Source: Embleya scabrispora DSM 41855 (lineage in GTDB: Bacteria > Actinomycetota > Actinomycetes > Streptomycetales > Streptomycetaceae). Taken from it: a stretch of 64,000 nt of DNA. A program made the position numbers and the translations under genes. How positions within the stretch are numbered: position 1 is the first letter of the stretch; each line of letters opens with the position of its first letter. This document shows positions 1 through 8,687 of the stretch, one piece after another. The stretch lies in assembly GCF_000372745.1 (NCBI RefSeq), contig NZ_KB889563.1:191436-255435 (forward strand), read 5' to 3'. The notes beneath the pieces were generated by a model that ran no database searches, was not told the origin of the DNA, and saw only the letters and a list, made by a program, of their open reading frames with translations.

Positions 1-36
1 CGGGTAGATGGTCCAGTGCCATGTCCGACCTCCTAA

Positions 37-57
37 AACATGAGTAGGACTCATGTT
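37..57. promoter_or_regulatory. TetR operator, copy 1
   Basis: A perfect inverted repeat with 9-bp arms, AACATGAGT and ACTCATGTT, around a 3-bp centre lies just upstream of the TetR gene. A near-identical site lies in front of the alpha-galactosidase gene at 4137-4157. The inference is that the TetR protein binds both sites, autoregulating itself and repressing the galactoside operon. Confidence 0.8.
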
Positions 58-84
58 AGTCCTCGTTGGTGGGATGATGAAAGC

Positions 85-726
85 GTGAACCAAGATCGCA
101 CCGCGGGCACGACGCGCCGCCGCCCCGTCCAGAAGCGCAGCGCCGAACGATTCAAACGGCTGTTGGACGCCTGTGCCGAACTCCTGGACGAGGTCGGCTA
201 CATCGCGCTGACCACCAAGGAGGTGGCCCGCAGAGCCGAGGTGCCCATCGGCACCCTGTACCAGTTCTTCTCCGACAAGGAAGGGCTGATCGGCGCACTC
301 GCCGCCCGCAACCTGGACACCTTCCTCGAACGGGTCTCCGCCCGGCTGGAGCGCGAGAGGCCCGAAGACGTCTCGGGCATCGTGGAGGTGACCGTCGACG
401 AGTTCGTCACCATGCGCCGGACGATCACCGGTTTCGGCGTGGTCGACTTCGGCGCGGAGGGCCGGGACCACACCCTCGACCCGGCCCTGGACAACAACGC
501 CGCGGTCGCCGGACGGTTGCGCGGGCTGACCGCGACCCTGACCGGAGTCCGGGACGACACCGAACTGGAGATCGTCGTCCGAGTGGCCCTGGAGTGCGCG
601 GACAGCGTGCTGAAACTGGCCTTCCGTACCGATCCGCAGGGCGACCCCCGGCTGATCGCCGAGTGCAAACGAGTTCTCGACAGCTATCTGAACGATCAAA
701 TCCGGTCACTGACAACAGGCGGGTGA
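85..726 (+). CDS. TetR/AcrR-family repressor of the alpha-galactoside operon
   Basis: A 213-residue TetR-family DNA-binding protein. The N-terminal helix-turn-helix spans about residues 20-70 and includes TTKEVARRAEVPIGTLYQFF, the usual family pattern; the rest is an alpha-helical ligand domain. The frame is open from an ATG at 40, but that ATG sits inside a perfect 21-bp palindrome (37-57) that looks like an operator, so the GTG at 85 is preferred. The same palindrome precedes the alpha-galactosidase gene, and the gene converges on the transporter gene that ends at 805. The likely role is ligand-relieved repression of galactoside use and of itself; the ligand is unknown. Confidence 0.85.
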   Translation: MNQDRTAGTTRRRPVQKRSAERFKRLLDACAELLDEVGYIALTTKEVARRAEVPIGTLYQFFSDKEGLIGALAARNLDTFLERVSARLERERPEDVSGIVEVTVDEFVTMRRTITGFGVVDFGAEGRDHTLDPALDNNAAVAGRLRGLTATLTGVRDDTELEIVVRVALECADSVLKLAFRTDPQGDPRLIAECKRVLDSYLNDQIRSLTTGG

Positions 727-804
727 ACGACGGGCTCCGCTGCCACAACACACGAACGGCTGCTCCGACTCCGCACGGAACCGGACTTCCTTCGGGGCAC
801 GTGG

Positions 805-2067
805 CTAGCGGACGCTCCTGACCTTCCAGACCAGTACCCCGCCCAGCGCGGACATGGCCGCGGAGCACAGGAACAACGAGCGGTAGCCCCCCAGTTCGCC
901 GAGCACGACCGAGGCGATCGGGGGGACCAGCACGTACGGCAGGGAAGCCATCAGGTTGGCCAGGGCCATGTCCTTGCCCCGGTCCGCCGAGGCCGGGAGC
1001 ACTTCGGTGACCAGGGCGGTATCGACGGCCAGGTACACGCCGTAGCCCAGACCCAGGATCACGGCCGCGACCAGCGTCATGGTCCAGGTGGGCGACAGGG
1101 CGAGCGGGATGGCGGCGACGGCCATCGTCAGGCCGCCGAGGCAGACCAGTACGCGGCGCTTGCCCAGTTTGTCGGAGAGCCAGCCGCTGAGGACGACCGT
1201 CGAGATCGTGGCCACGCAGTTGACGCCGATCACGATGAGCAGGCCATCGTCGGTGGATTGGCCGGGGAAGAGCCGCTCGTAGTGCAGGACGTCGTCCAGG
1301 AAGTACGGCATGTAAAGCGTGCCCAGGCCGTAGCCCAGGCCCATGACGAACCGGGAGCCCATCGCCCAGACGAAGTCGGGATGCTCGCGCGGGCTGATCC
1401 GGTAGCCGTCCAGGAAGGTGCGCAGCGAGAACGGCTCGCGGTGGCCGTCGGGCAGCGGCGGGTCCTTCATGACGACCGCGAACAGCACGATCAGCAGCGG
1501 GAACGCGGCCATCAGCGCGTACTGCGCGGGAAACCCGGCGACGAGACCGAGCATCAGGCCGCCCGCGATCAGGCCGCCCGCCTGCGGGACCGTGGCCCAG
1601 CCCAGCACCACGCCGCGTTGCGCGACCGGGACCCGGTCGGGGATCACCGGGGCGAGCCCGGCACCGATGATCATGAAGCCGGAGGACAGCAGCAGAGTGC
1701 CGAGCGCGACCCCGACGACCGTTGTTTGCAGGCCGGTGTAGACCAGCGCCGCCATGCAGACCAGCGAGCCCGCGATCATCCACGGCCGGCGGCGGCCGAA
1801 CCGGCCGGTGGTGCGGTCGCAGAGCGCGCCGGCCAGGGGCGCGATGACGATTCCCGAGATCGCGCCCATCATGCTGACCCAGGCGTAGCTGTCGACCTTT
1901 CCCGCCGGGTCGATCCGGGCGATCTGGTCGGGCATCAGGAACGTGGTCGGCACCTGCATCGGGACGTACATCCCGACGTTGGCCAGGACGTACAGGACGA
2001 CCCAGCCGGGGCCGACCTTGCGGGTCGGCTCGGCGAGGGCCTCGGGCCGTGCGGGGGCGAGGGTCAT
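805..2067 (-). CDS. MFS sugar transporter (GPH/SLC45-like), probable galactoside importer
   Basis: A 420-residue, roughly 12-helix cytoplasmic-membrane transporter. It carries CDRTTGRFGRRRPWMIAGS after helix 2 and a second copy of the loop (SDKLGKRRV) in the C-terminal half; this GRFGRRRPW form is typical of GPH and SLC45-like sugar transporters. Its ATG overlaps the stop of the alpha-galactosidase gene as ATGA, so the two are translationally coupled and presumably share the TetR-controlled promoter at about 4140. Context makes it the likely uptake system for alpha-galactosides such as melibiose, but specificity cannot be read from sequence. Confidence 0.85.
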   Translation of the reverse strand: MTLAPARPEALAEPTRKVGPGWVVLYVLANVGMYVPMQVPTTFLMPDQIARIDPAGKVDSYAWVSMMGAISGIVIAPLAGALCDRTTGRFGRRRPWMIAGSLVCMAALVYTGLQTTVVGVALGTLLLSSGFMIIGAGLAPVIPDRVPVAQRGVVLGWATVPQAGGLIAGGLMLGLVAGFPAQYALMAAFPLLIVLFAVVMKDPPLPDGHREPFSLRTFLDGYRISPREHPDFVWAMGSRFVMGLGYGLGTLYMPYFLDDVLHYERLFPGQSTDDGLLIVIGVNCVATISTVVLSGWLSDKLGKRRVLVCLGGLTMAVAAIPLALSPTWTMTLVAAVILGLGYGVYLAVDTALVTEVLPASADRGKDMALANLMASLPYVLVPPIASVVLGELGGYRSLFLCSAAMSALGGVLVWKVRSVR

Positions 2068-4124
2068 CGGGGCACTCTCACGAGGTGAACGAGTTCGCTC
2101 GTCCAGTCGAAGGACAGCAGCGGCGGGAGGCCGTGGCCGAGCAGGACGGCGCCTTCGTGCACGGTGCCGGTGGCCTCGTCCCGGTAGCGGGCGTCCGGAT
2201 CGAGGCCCTTGAGCCGGGTGCGGGCGACCGAGCGGTTCAGCGCGGACGGCTGGAACTGGAACACGACGACCTCGTCCTCGGTGAGGTACTGCACGGCGTG
2301 GTGCGCCAGGCGGTACTGGACGCCGCCGTGCACCACGGGACGGATCCGCTTGTACTGCTCGATCAGCGTCCGGGACCAGGCCAGATCCTCCTCGCTCCAG
2401 TTCCGCAGGTCGCCGCCGATGCCCATCACCCCGGCCATCGAGACATGGAAGCGGTACCGGATCGAGGTCCGGCGGCCGGTGAAGCTGTTCGGGCTGTCGG
2501 TGACCCAGGCGCCCATGGTCCGGGCGGGCAGCAGCTGACAGTGTCCGTGCTGGATCGCGACCCGGTCGGCGGCATCGGTGTTGTCGGACGTCCAGACCTG
2601 GTCGGCGCGGGCCAGCACGCCCAGGTCGGCCCGGCCACCGCCGCCCGCGCACGACTCCAGGTACAGGCCCGGACGGGCGGCGCGCAGCCGGTCCATCACC
2701 TCGTAGACGCCGCGTGTGTGTTCCACCCAGACCCGGTCGGGATCGGCCGCCCCGGGTTGCCCGGCCTCGCTGAAGGACCGGTTCATGTCCCATTTGAGGA
2801 AGGCGACGTCCAGCTCGGTGACGGTCCTGACCAGCCATTCCACCGCCCATTCACGGACGTCGCGGCGGGCGAAGTTCAGCACGTGCTGGTTGCGGCGCAG
2901 GGTGCGGGGGCGGCCGTCCTGGCAGAGGATCCAGTCGGGGTGCGCACGGAACAGGTCGCTGTCGGGGTTGACCGCCTCGGGCTCGACCCACAGGCCGAAG
3001 CCCATGCCCAGCGCGCGGACGTGGTCGGCGAGCGGCCCCAGGCCGTCCGGAAAGCGGTCCGGGTTGGGCCACCAGTCGCCGAGCCCGGCCAGGTCACTGG
3101 TGCGGGCGCCGAACCAGGCGTCGTCCACCACGAAGACCTCGACGCCGATACCGGCGGCGAGTTCGGCCAGCTCGGTCTGCTGCTTCTCGGTGATGTCGAA
3201 CTCGGTGGCCTCCCACGAGTTGAAGATCAGCGGGCGTTCGGCCGGACAAACGGGCAGCACCTGGCTTTCCGTGTAGGCGTGCCAGCGGCGGCTGGTGCCG
3301 CCGAAGCCGTCGGGGGCGTGGAGACCTATGAAGACAGGGGTCTCCAGGCTCTCACCGGGGACCAGTTTCCAGACCAGACCCTCGTGGCCGAAACCACCGG
3401 TCCAGGAGGCGCGACCGTAGGGGTCGCGGCGCAGGGTGATCCGGCGGCTGCCGCTCCAGGCCAAGGCCGCGCTCCAGACCTCGCCGTGCTCCTCCGCGGC
3501 ATCGTGCGCGTCGAGCATCAGCCAGGGTCCGGCGTGCTGTCCTGTGATGCCGAGGCGGCTGGTGAACACGGTCTCGCCGACCGGCACCCGGTCGCGCCGG
3601 AGCTGGAACTCCCGCCCCCACTCCCCCACCACGTGGCTGACCCGATAGTCGTCGCGCGCGGGCAGCGTCCAGGCGGCGGAGTCGAACCGCAGGACGTCCA
3701 CGGGCTCGTTCGCGGTGAGGACGGCCCAGCGTTCGATCTGGTCATGGCCGTCCCGGATCCGGTAGTGCAGGTCGAGACCGAGGGAGCGGACCCGGTCGGT
3801 GAAGGACAGCGTGAGCCGGCCGTCCTCGGCCGTGTGCGAGACGAACCGCCACTGGAAGCCGCGGACCCCGTCGTCGAAGCGGACGGTCAGGGAGGGCGCC
3901 CCGAACCGCAGGCCACCCTCGACCGCGTACTCCTCGCCGCCGGGGTCGTCGCCGCCGGGGTCCTCGGCGGGCAGGTCGGCCGCGATCACAACGGCCTGTT
4001 CCAGGGTCAGCGGCCGGCCCCAGTGCACGTGCCGGGGGACGTCGTCGGCGTCCAGCCGGAAGGCGTAGGAGGTGCCGGGCGTGCTCAGCAGCCAGAGGCG
4101 GGCCGCAGGGTGGTGAATGATCAT
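2064..4124 (-). CDS. Alpha-galactosidase, GH36
   Basis: A 686-residue retaining alpha-galactosidase of glycoside hydrolase family 36, hydrolysing terminal alpha-galactosyl residues. The N-terminal third is the beta-sandwich domain (about residues 1-290), followed by the TIM barrel with WFGARTSDLAGLGDWWPN (about 337-353), the nucleophile motif KWDMN (Asp446) and the acid/base motif WTSDNTD (Asp514). There is no signal peptide, so it acts in the cytoplasm on imported sugar, consistent with the coupled transporter. AGGGG lies just upstream of the ATG, and a TetR operator at 4137-4157 overlaps its promoter region. Length is normal for bacterial GH36 enzymes. Confidence 0.93.
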   Translation of the reverse strand: MIIHHPAARLWLLSTPGTSYAFRLDADDVPRHVHWGRPLTLEQAVVIAADLPAEDPGGDDPGGEEYAVEGGLRFGAPSLTVRFDDGVRGFQWRFVSHTAEDGRLTLSFTDRVRSLGLDLHYRIRDGHDQIERWAVLTANEPVDVLRFDSAAWTLPARDDYRVSHVVGEWGREFQLRRDRVPVGETVFTSRLGITGQHAGPWLMLDAHDAAEEHGEVWSAALAWSGSRRITLRRDPYGRASWTGGFGHEGLVWKLVPGESLETPVFIGLHAPDGFGGTSRRWHAYTESQVLPVCPAERPLIFNSWEATEFDITEKQQTELAELAAGIGVEVFVVDDAWFGARTSDLAGLGDWWPNPDRFPDGLGPLADHVRALGMGFGLWVEPEAVNPDSDLFRAHPDWILCQDGRPRTLRRNQHVLNFARRDVREWAVEWLVRTVTELDVAFLKWDMNRSFSEAGQPGAADPDRVWVEHTRGVYEVMDRLRAARPGLYLESCAGGGGRADLGVLARADQVWTSDNTDAADRVAIQHGHCQLLPARTMGAWVTDSPNSFTGRRTSIRYRFHVSMAGVMGIGGDLRNWSEEDLAWSRTLIEQYKRIRPVVHGGVQYRLAHHAVQYLTEDEVVVFQFQPSALNRSVARTRLKGLDPDARYRDEATGTVHEGAVLLGHGLPPLLSFDWTSELVHLVRVPR

Positions 4125-4136
4125 ACGGAACCCCTA

Positions 4137-4157
4137 AATATGAGTGGTGCTCATGTT
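4137..4157. promoter_or_regulatory. TetR operator, copy 2 (galactoside promoter)
   Basis: AATATGAGT-GGT-GCTCATGTT matches the operator at 37-57 in 16 of 18 arm positions. It ends 13 bp upstream of the alpha-galactosidase start, so a bound repressor would block the promoter or initiation region. Confidence 0.8.
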
Positions 4158-4695
4158 TCGACACATGGTAGGCACTCGCACCCACGACGCCAAGGGGAAG
4201 ATCGCGGCGATACCGCCGGCAGCCGGGAACGACGCGCCCACTCGTGTCCGCGGCGCGCTACAGCCTCTCCTGCCGGAAGAGGCTCAGAAACACCTGAGAG
4301 CAGAAACCAGCCGGATTCGCGAGCGAATAAGCAACTTTGCGGGACAGTTCCTGCTTGATCAGCACTCAGAGGGCATTGACATTGGTGAATTCGCGCATCT
4401 ATAACGGGAGCCCGTCGTGCTGGTCGCCGCGAGCCGAGCACCTCGCCAACTCGGGTGATCCCGAGCCGTTTTGCCGCTGTACATGGTCCGTCGCACGCCA
4501 ACTGCCCGCCCAAGAGCACGTGTTCCCACCCCCGAGATGAGGGATGCACCCCCGGTACCCCGGGGTCCCGGCCGACCCTCCGACGGCACTGCGCGGAGGT
4601 ATGCCGCCTCCCCGGTGCTCGGCCGTGCCGAGCATCCGCGGCGCCGACCGAGCGACGCGAACGAATGTTTCGACCATGCACATCGAGAGGGAAAG
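4158..4695. other. Gene-free region between the galactoside operon and aldehyde dehydrogenase
   Basis: This 538-bp gap separates divergent genes and presumably holds both promoters. Short frames here lack ribosome-binding sites and family-like content. Apart from the TetR operator at its left edge I see no supported element. Confidence 0.5.
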
Positions 4696-6129
4696 ATGAC
4701 CCACCACCAGCTCTTCATCGCCGGCGCCTTCGTGGACGGAACGGGCTCCGGCACGTATGAGGTTCACAGCCCGGCCACCGGCGAGCTCGTCGGGACCGTC
4801 CCGGTGCCGTCGACCGCCGACCTGGCCGAGGCCGTACGCGCCGCCAACGAGGCGCAGGCGAAGTGGGCACGACTCACGGTGTGGGAACGCGCCGCGGTGT
4901 GCCATCGAATCGCCGACGAACTCCAGGAGCGTATCGAGGAGTTGGCCTACCTGACCGTGATGGAACAGGGCAAGCCGCTCAGCGAGGCGCTCGTCGACAT
5001 GGAGGAGACCGCGCTGCTGTTCCGCCTCCAGGCGGACGACGCGACCCGCGTGTACGGCGAGACGATGCCGTCGCTGTCCGCGAACAAGCGGATGTTCACC
5101 ACGTACCGGCCGGTCGGCACATGGGGGATCATCACGCCGTGGAACTTCCCGCTGCACTCGGTCGTGGAGTTCGTCGCGCCGGGCTTGGCGATGGGCAACG
5201 CGCTGGTCGTCAAGCCGCCGGCCAACACCCCGCTCAGCGTGCTCAAGGCGATGGAGGCATTCGTCGCGGCCGGGCTGCCCGACGGCCTGGTCAGCGTCCT
5301 GCCCGGGGACGGCACGATCGGCGAGGCGCTGGTGCGCCACCCGGGCATCGACGCGATCGGCTTCATCGGATCGTCGACCACCGGCGAGCGCATCCAGGCC
5401 GCGGCCGGGCTCAAGCGCTCCATCATGGAGTGCTCCGGCAATGGTCCCCTGATCGTCCTGGCGGACGCCGACCTCGACGCCGCGGCGAAGGCCGCCGTGT
5501 ACGGCGCGCACTTCCTCGCCGGCCAGGTCTGTTGCGCGACCGAGCGGGTAATCGTCCACCGCGACGTGCACGACGGCTTCGTGGCGGCCGTGCTGCGCGC
5601 CGCCGAGGTCGTCGTCCTCGGCGACCCGTTCGATCCGGCCGTCAACCTCGGGCCGCTCAACAACGAGGGCGTCGCCGCCAAGATGGACCGCCACGTGGCC
5701 GACGCCCGCGCACGCGGCGCCAAGGTCCTCACCGGCGGCGGGCGGCGGGCGGGCATGCCGACCGACCTGTACTACGAGTTCACCGTGATCGACGACGTCC
5801 CGGTCGACAGCCTGGTCTCCCGCGAGGAGTCTTTCGGCCCAGTGGTGCCGATCATCACCGGCGTCGACGACGACGACCTTCTGCGCATCGCCAACGACGA
5901 CGAACTCGGCTTGCAGGGCGCGGTGTTCACGAAGGACATGGGAACGGCCTTCCGGTTCTTCGAGGAGATGGCCGTCGGTCAGGTCATCGTCAACGACAGC
6001 ACGTGCTACTGGGACGCCAATATGCCGTTCGGCGGAGCGGGTGGCCGGCGGACCGGGTGGGGCCGGATGGGCAGCAAACACACCCTGCACGCCATGGCCG
6101 ACGTTCGCACGGCGGTCTTCGGATTCTGA
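4696..6129 (+). CDS. NAD(P)-dependent aldehyde dehydrogenase
   Basis: A 477-residue member of the aldehyde dehydrogenase superfamily, oxidising an aldehyde or semialdehyde to the acid. Visible are PWNFP with Asn150 (oxyanion hole), GFIGSSTTGERI in the NAD-binding fold, the base Glu245 in MECSGNGP, the nucleophile Cys279 in GQVCCATER, and EESFGPV near the C-terminus. The pattern is closest to succinate-semialdehyde or glycolaldehyde-type enzymes, but the substrate is not determined. The start at 4696 follows GAGAGGGAAAG, a good ribosome-binding site, although the frame is open further upstream. It is a single gene ending at a strong hairpin at 6164-6197. Confidence 0.9.
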   Translation: MTHHQLFIAGAFVDGTGSGTYEVHSPATGELVGTVPVPSTADLAEAVRAANEAQAKWARLTVWERAAVCHRIADELQERIEELAYLTVMEQGKPLSEALVDMEETALLFRLQADDATRVYGETMPSLSANKRMFTTYRPVGTWGIITPWNFPLHSVVEFVAPGLAMGNALVVKPPANTPLSVLKAMEAFVAAGLPDGLVSVLPGDGTIGEALVRHPGIDAIGFIGSSTTGERIQAAAGLKRSIMECSGNGPLIVLADADLDAAAKAAVYGAHFLAGQVCCATERVIVHRDVHDGFVAAVLRAAEVVVLGDPFDPAVNLGPLNNEGVAAKMDRHVADARARGAKVLTGGGRRAGMPTDLYYEFTVIDDVPVDSLVSREESFGPVVPIITGVDDDDLLRIANDDELGLQGAVFTKDMGTAFRFFEEMAVGQVIVNDSTCYWDANMPFGGAGGRRTGWGRMGSKHTLHAMADVRTAVFGF

Positions 6130-6163
6130 GCCGCGCTGCCTCCGCGCGAAGGCGGCCGAACGA

Positions 6164-6197
6164 CCGGGCGGGGCCGCACGCGGCGCGCCCCGCCCGG
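6164..6197. terminator. Bidirectional hairpin terminator
   Basis: CCGGGCGGGGC and GCCCCGCCCGG form a perfect 11-bp stem with a 12-nt loop between the convergent aldehyde dehydrogenase and hydrolase genes. There is no U-tract, as is common in high-GC actinobacteria. Confidence 0.7.
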
Positions 6198-6238
6198 GTC
6201 CGGCCGGCAAACGGCTGACGAGCGGCCCACTACCGGGA

Positions 6239-7057
6239 TCAGTCCCGGCCGTCGGCGGTCGCCAACACCTCCACCGCCGCTCGCGGGTCCCCGCCCCCGA
6301 GCGTCGGTCCGGCCGGTAGCGCCACGCCGCCGAATCGCGAGTCCGGCCCAACGCACCGGCCCGGACGAAAGGCGTCCGTCGTCGATTCGGGCGCGGCGTC
6401 GAGGAGGATCTTCAGGAGTTCGCCCGGGGCATCGCGCATGACGTTGTGACCGGAGGCCACACTGTGCACGTGCCACGCGGGGTCGTTCGACAGTCGCCGA
6501 TGGACGGCCTGGAAAGGCGACCCCCCTTCCCAGGCGGTCGCGTACACGAAGTCCCGACGCTCGAACCGGTCGAGGCCGTCCTCGAGACGCACCACCTGCA
6601 TCAGCGACGCCAACGGGTGCGGTGTGGCCCGTGGATCGAAGAACGGCAGTGGCTCGCTGGTATAGCCGTCACGGCCGACGCCACCGAGGTACCACTCGCG
6701 TTCCCGGTCAGTCACCAGGGACCAGCAGGATTCGCCGTCACGCGGCAGGAGGGCGTCGACGTAGACGAGTCCTCGCACCCGGTGCCGGGCGCGGTCGGCG
6801 GCACCGGTGATCACCATTCCCCCGTAACTGTGCCCGACGAGTACGGCGTCGGTGATCTGCTCGTCCTCCAGGAGGTTGACCACGTCCTGGATGTGGGTGT
6901 CGAGGTTGACCGAGGCGGTCAGCAGGTGCTTTCGGTCGCCGACGCCGGTCAGGGTCAAGGCGTACGCCTGGTGGCCGTGTTCGCGAATGTCTCGGGCCAG
7001 GGGTTGGAAGACCCAGGCGCCGTGCCAGGCGCCGGGGACCAGGACGAAAGTGGTCAC
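6239..7057 (-). CDS. Alpha/beta hydrolase (esterase-like)
   Basis: A 272-residue alpha/beta-fold hydrolase starting at GTG. It has FVLVPGAWHGAW near the N-terminus (oxyanion strand), the nucleophile elbow GHSYGG with Ser77, and a late His in ASGHNVM. The last 40 or so residues are an extra tail beyond the usual fold. Its start overlaps the stop of the upstream DHFR-like gene as GTGA, so the two form a coupled pair. A clear paralogue with the same N-terminus and the shared motif PRDGESCWS lies at 37571-38236. The substrate is unknown; esterase or lactonase activity is most likely. Confidence 0.85.
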   Translation of the reverse strand: MTTFVLVPGAWHGAWVFQPLARDIREHGHQAYALTLTGVGDRKHLLTASVNLDTHIQDVVNLLEDEQITDAVLVGHSYGGMVITGAADRARHRVRGLVYVDALLPRDGESCWSLVTDREREWYLGGVGRDGYTSEPLPFFDPRATPHPLASLMQVVRLEDGLDRFERRDFVYATAWEGGSPFQAVHRRLSNDPAWHVHSVASGHNVMRDAPGELLKILLDAAPESTTDAFRPGRCVGPDSRFGGVALPAGPTLGGGDPRAAVEVLATADGRD

Positions 7058-7530
7058 GGAAAACCTCTGTGGTTGGTGCGATGGGGTGCGTGGATGGCCG
7101 GCCGATAGTGCAGGTGCACCACGCCGGCGCGGGCGTGCTTCACCCGGACCAAGGCGAGCGGGATGCGCTCGCCGTCGGTGGGGAACAGTCGTCGCCCCGC
7201 GCCCACTACGATCGGGTGCATCAGCAGGTGCAGGTCGTCGACGAGGCCGGCCCGCAGTAGGGAGCGGGTCAGCGTGATGCTGCCGGAGACATCGATGTCA
7301 CTGCCGGGTTGCCGCTTGAGCACGGCCAGACCGGCGGCGACATCCGGCCCGAGGACTCGCACGTCGTCCCACTCGGCCACGTCCTCCGCGACGGGGCGCG
7401 CATGGGCCGCGAAGTGCGGAGGACACCCCTGCGGCAGAGTCCCCACCACACCGTCCAGGGAGACCGGCAGCGTGGCCACGATCCGACGCAGGCGCGCTCC
7501 CGTCGCCTCGGCGGTCCCGGGGATCTTCAT
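7054..7530 (-). CDS. Dihydrofolate reductase-like (RibD C-terminal fold) protein
   Basis: A 158-residue protein of the RibD C-terminal/DHFR-like superfamily: SLDGVVG near the N-terminus, a middle GSDIDVSGSITLTRSLLRAG and the late VGAGRRLFP motif are characteristic. It is somewhat shorter than usual members (about 180-200 residues), mainly around the region after the first strand. Members are NADPH-binding reductases of unknown substrate in many actinobacteria. It is the first gene of a coupled pair with the hydrolase at 6239-7057 and is divergent from a LysR regulator at 7704, which may control it. Confidence 0.8.
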   Translation of the reverse strand: MKIPGTAEATGARLRRIVATLPVSLDGVVGTLPQGCPPHFAAHARPVAEDVAEWDDVRVLGPDVAAGLAVLKRQPGSDIDVSGSITLTRSLLRAGLVDDLHLLMHPIVVGAGRRLFPTDGERIPLALVRVKHARAGVVHLHYRPAIHAPHRTNHRGFP

Positions 7531-7703
7531 CGTTCACTCCAAGTCATGGCGGTAGCGGACGATCGGGCCCTCCCCTGCGAGGCCCGATCGCCGCCGTCTT
7601 GGCCGGTCGGGTTAACGTGTTCGATCCAACCGTCACCTGCCGGAGGGCATCAAGGCCCGCTCGAAGCATGGTTGTTTAGCCGGATTCAATAACGGAGCGT
7701 GAC

Positions 7704-8600
7704 GTGCTGCTGGAACGGGTGGAAGTACAGACCTTCCTGGCGCTCGCTGAGGAACTGCACTTCGGACGTGTCGCCGAGCGCTTGGGCCTGACCACCGGCC
7801 GGGTCAGCCAGACCATCAAGAAACTCGAACGTCGCGTCGGCGCTCCCCTGTTCGAGCGCACCACTCGCCAGGTCCGCCTGACCCCGCTGGGCCGTCGGTT
7901 CGCCGACGAACTGGCGCCGCTGGTTCGCGACATGGACGACGCGCTGCGCCGAGCCGTGGACGCCGCGCGCGGAGTGACCGGTGTGCTCCGAGCCGGATTC
8001 CTGGGAGCCGCGGCCGGCCAACTGCTGCTCAGGACCATTCCCGTGTTCGCGGCCCGCCACCCCGACTGCGAAGTCCACATTCACGAGACGCAGGTCCACG
8101 ACGCCATCGGCCGGCTCGGTGCCGGTGAACTCGACGTCCTGATCACGGCCTTGCCGGTGTCGGGAGTGATCACCGGGCCCGTCCTGCTCTCCGAGACCCG
8201 GGTCCTGGCCGTACCGGCGACACCCTCGTGGGCATCGCGCACATCGGTGTCGATCGAGATTCTCGCGGACCAACCGGTGATCCAGATGTCCGCGAACATG
8301 CCCGAGGAACTGCGCATCGACCGCTCGCCCGCGCAGACCCCCTCCGGCCGGCCGGTCCACAAGGGCCCGACCGCCACCACGTTCCCCGAGGCGCTTGCCC
8401 TCATCGCCTCCGGCAAAGGCGTCTTTCCCGTCGGCGAACACGCCGCGCACTTCTACCCGCGCCCCGACATCACCTACATCCCCTTCCACGACGCCGCCCC
8501 CGTCCGGTGGGGCCCGGTCTGGCTGGACAGCAACAACGTCGCCCGCGTCCGGGCGTTCGTCCGCGCCGCCGAGGACGCCTGCGACGGAACCGTCACCTGA
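7704..8600 (+). CDS. LysR-family transcriptional regulator
   Basis: A 298-residue LysR regulator with the N-terminal winged helix (residues about 3-62, including LGLTTGRVSQTIKKLERRVG and LFERTTRQVRLTPLG) followed by the two-lobed effector domain. It starts at GTG 7704 and is transcribed divergently from the DHFR-like/hydrolase pair, the usual arrangement for LysR proteins and their targets. The 173-bp intergenic gap should hold its binding site, but no clear T-N11-A dyad stands out. The effector is unknown. Confidence 0.88.
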   Translation: MLLERVEVQTFLALAEELHFGRVAERLGLTTGRVSQTIKKLERRVGAPLFERTTRQVRLTPLGRRFADELAPLVRDMDDALRRAVDAARGVTGVLRAGFLGAAAGQLLLRTIPVFAARHPDCEVHIHETQVHDAIGRLGAGELDVLITALPVSGVITGPVLLSETRVLAVPATPSWASRTSVSIEILADQPVIQMSANMPEELRIDRSPAQTPSGRPVHKGPTATTFPEALALIASGKGVFPVGEHAAHFYPRPDITYIPFHDAAPVRWGPVWLDSNNVARVRAFVRAAEDACDGTVT

Positions 8601-8687
8601 GACGACGGGCCGGCCGGCGCGAGAAGTGTGTCGTGGATGCGCTGTCCACCTCGACCGTCCGGCGGTCGACTCCGGGACTCGACCCGG

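Noticed and set aside
2049..4358. Very long open frame on the plus strand opposite the alpha-galactosidase gene
   Set aside because: Its translation has no family features and mirrors the codon bias of the GH36 gene, a common artefact in GC-rich DNA.
4399..6351. Long minus-strand frame opposite the aldehyde dehydrogenase
   Set aside because: Low-complexity His/Arg/Gly-rich product with no start signal; antisense shadow.
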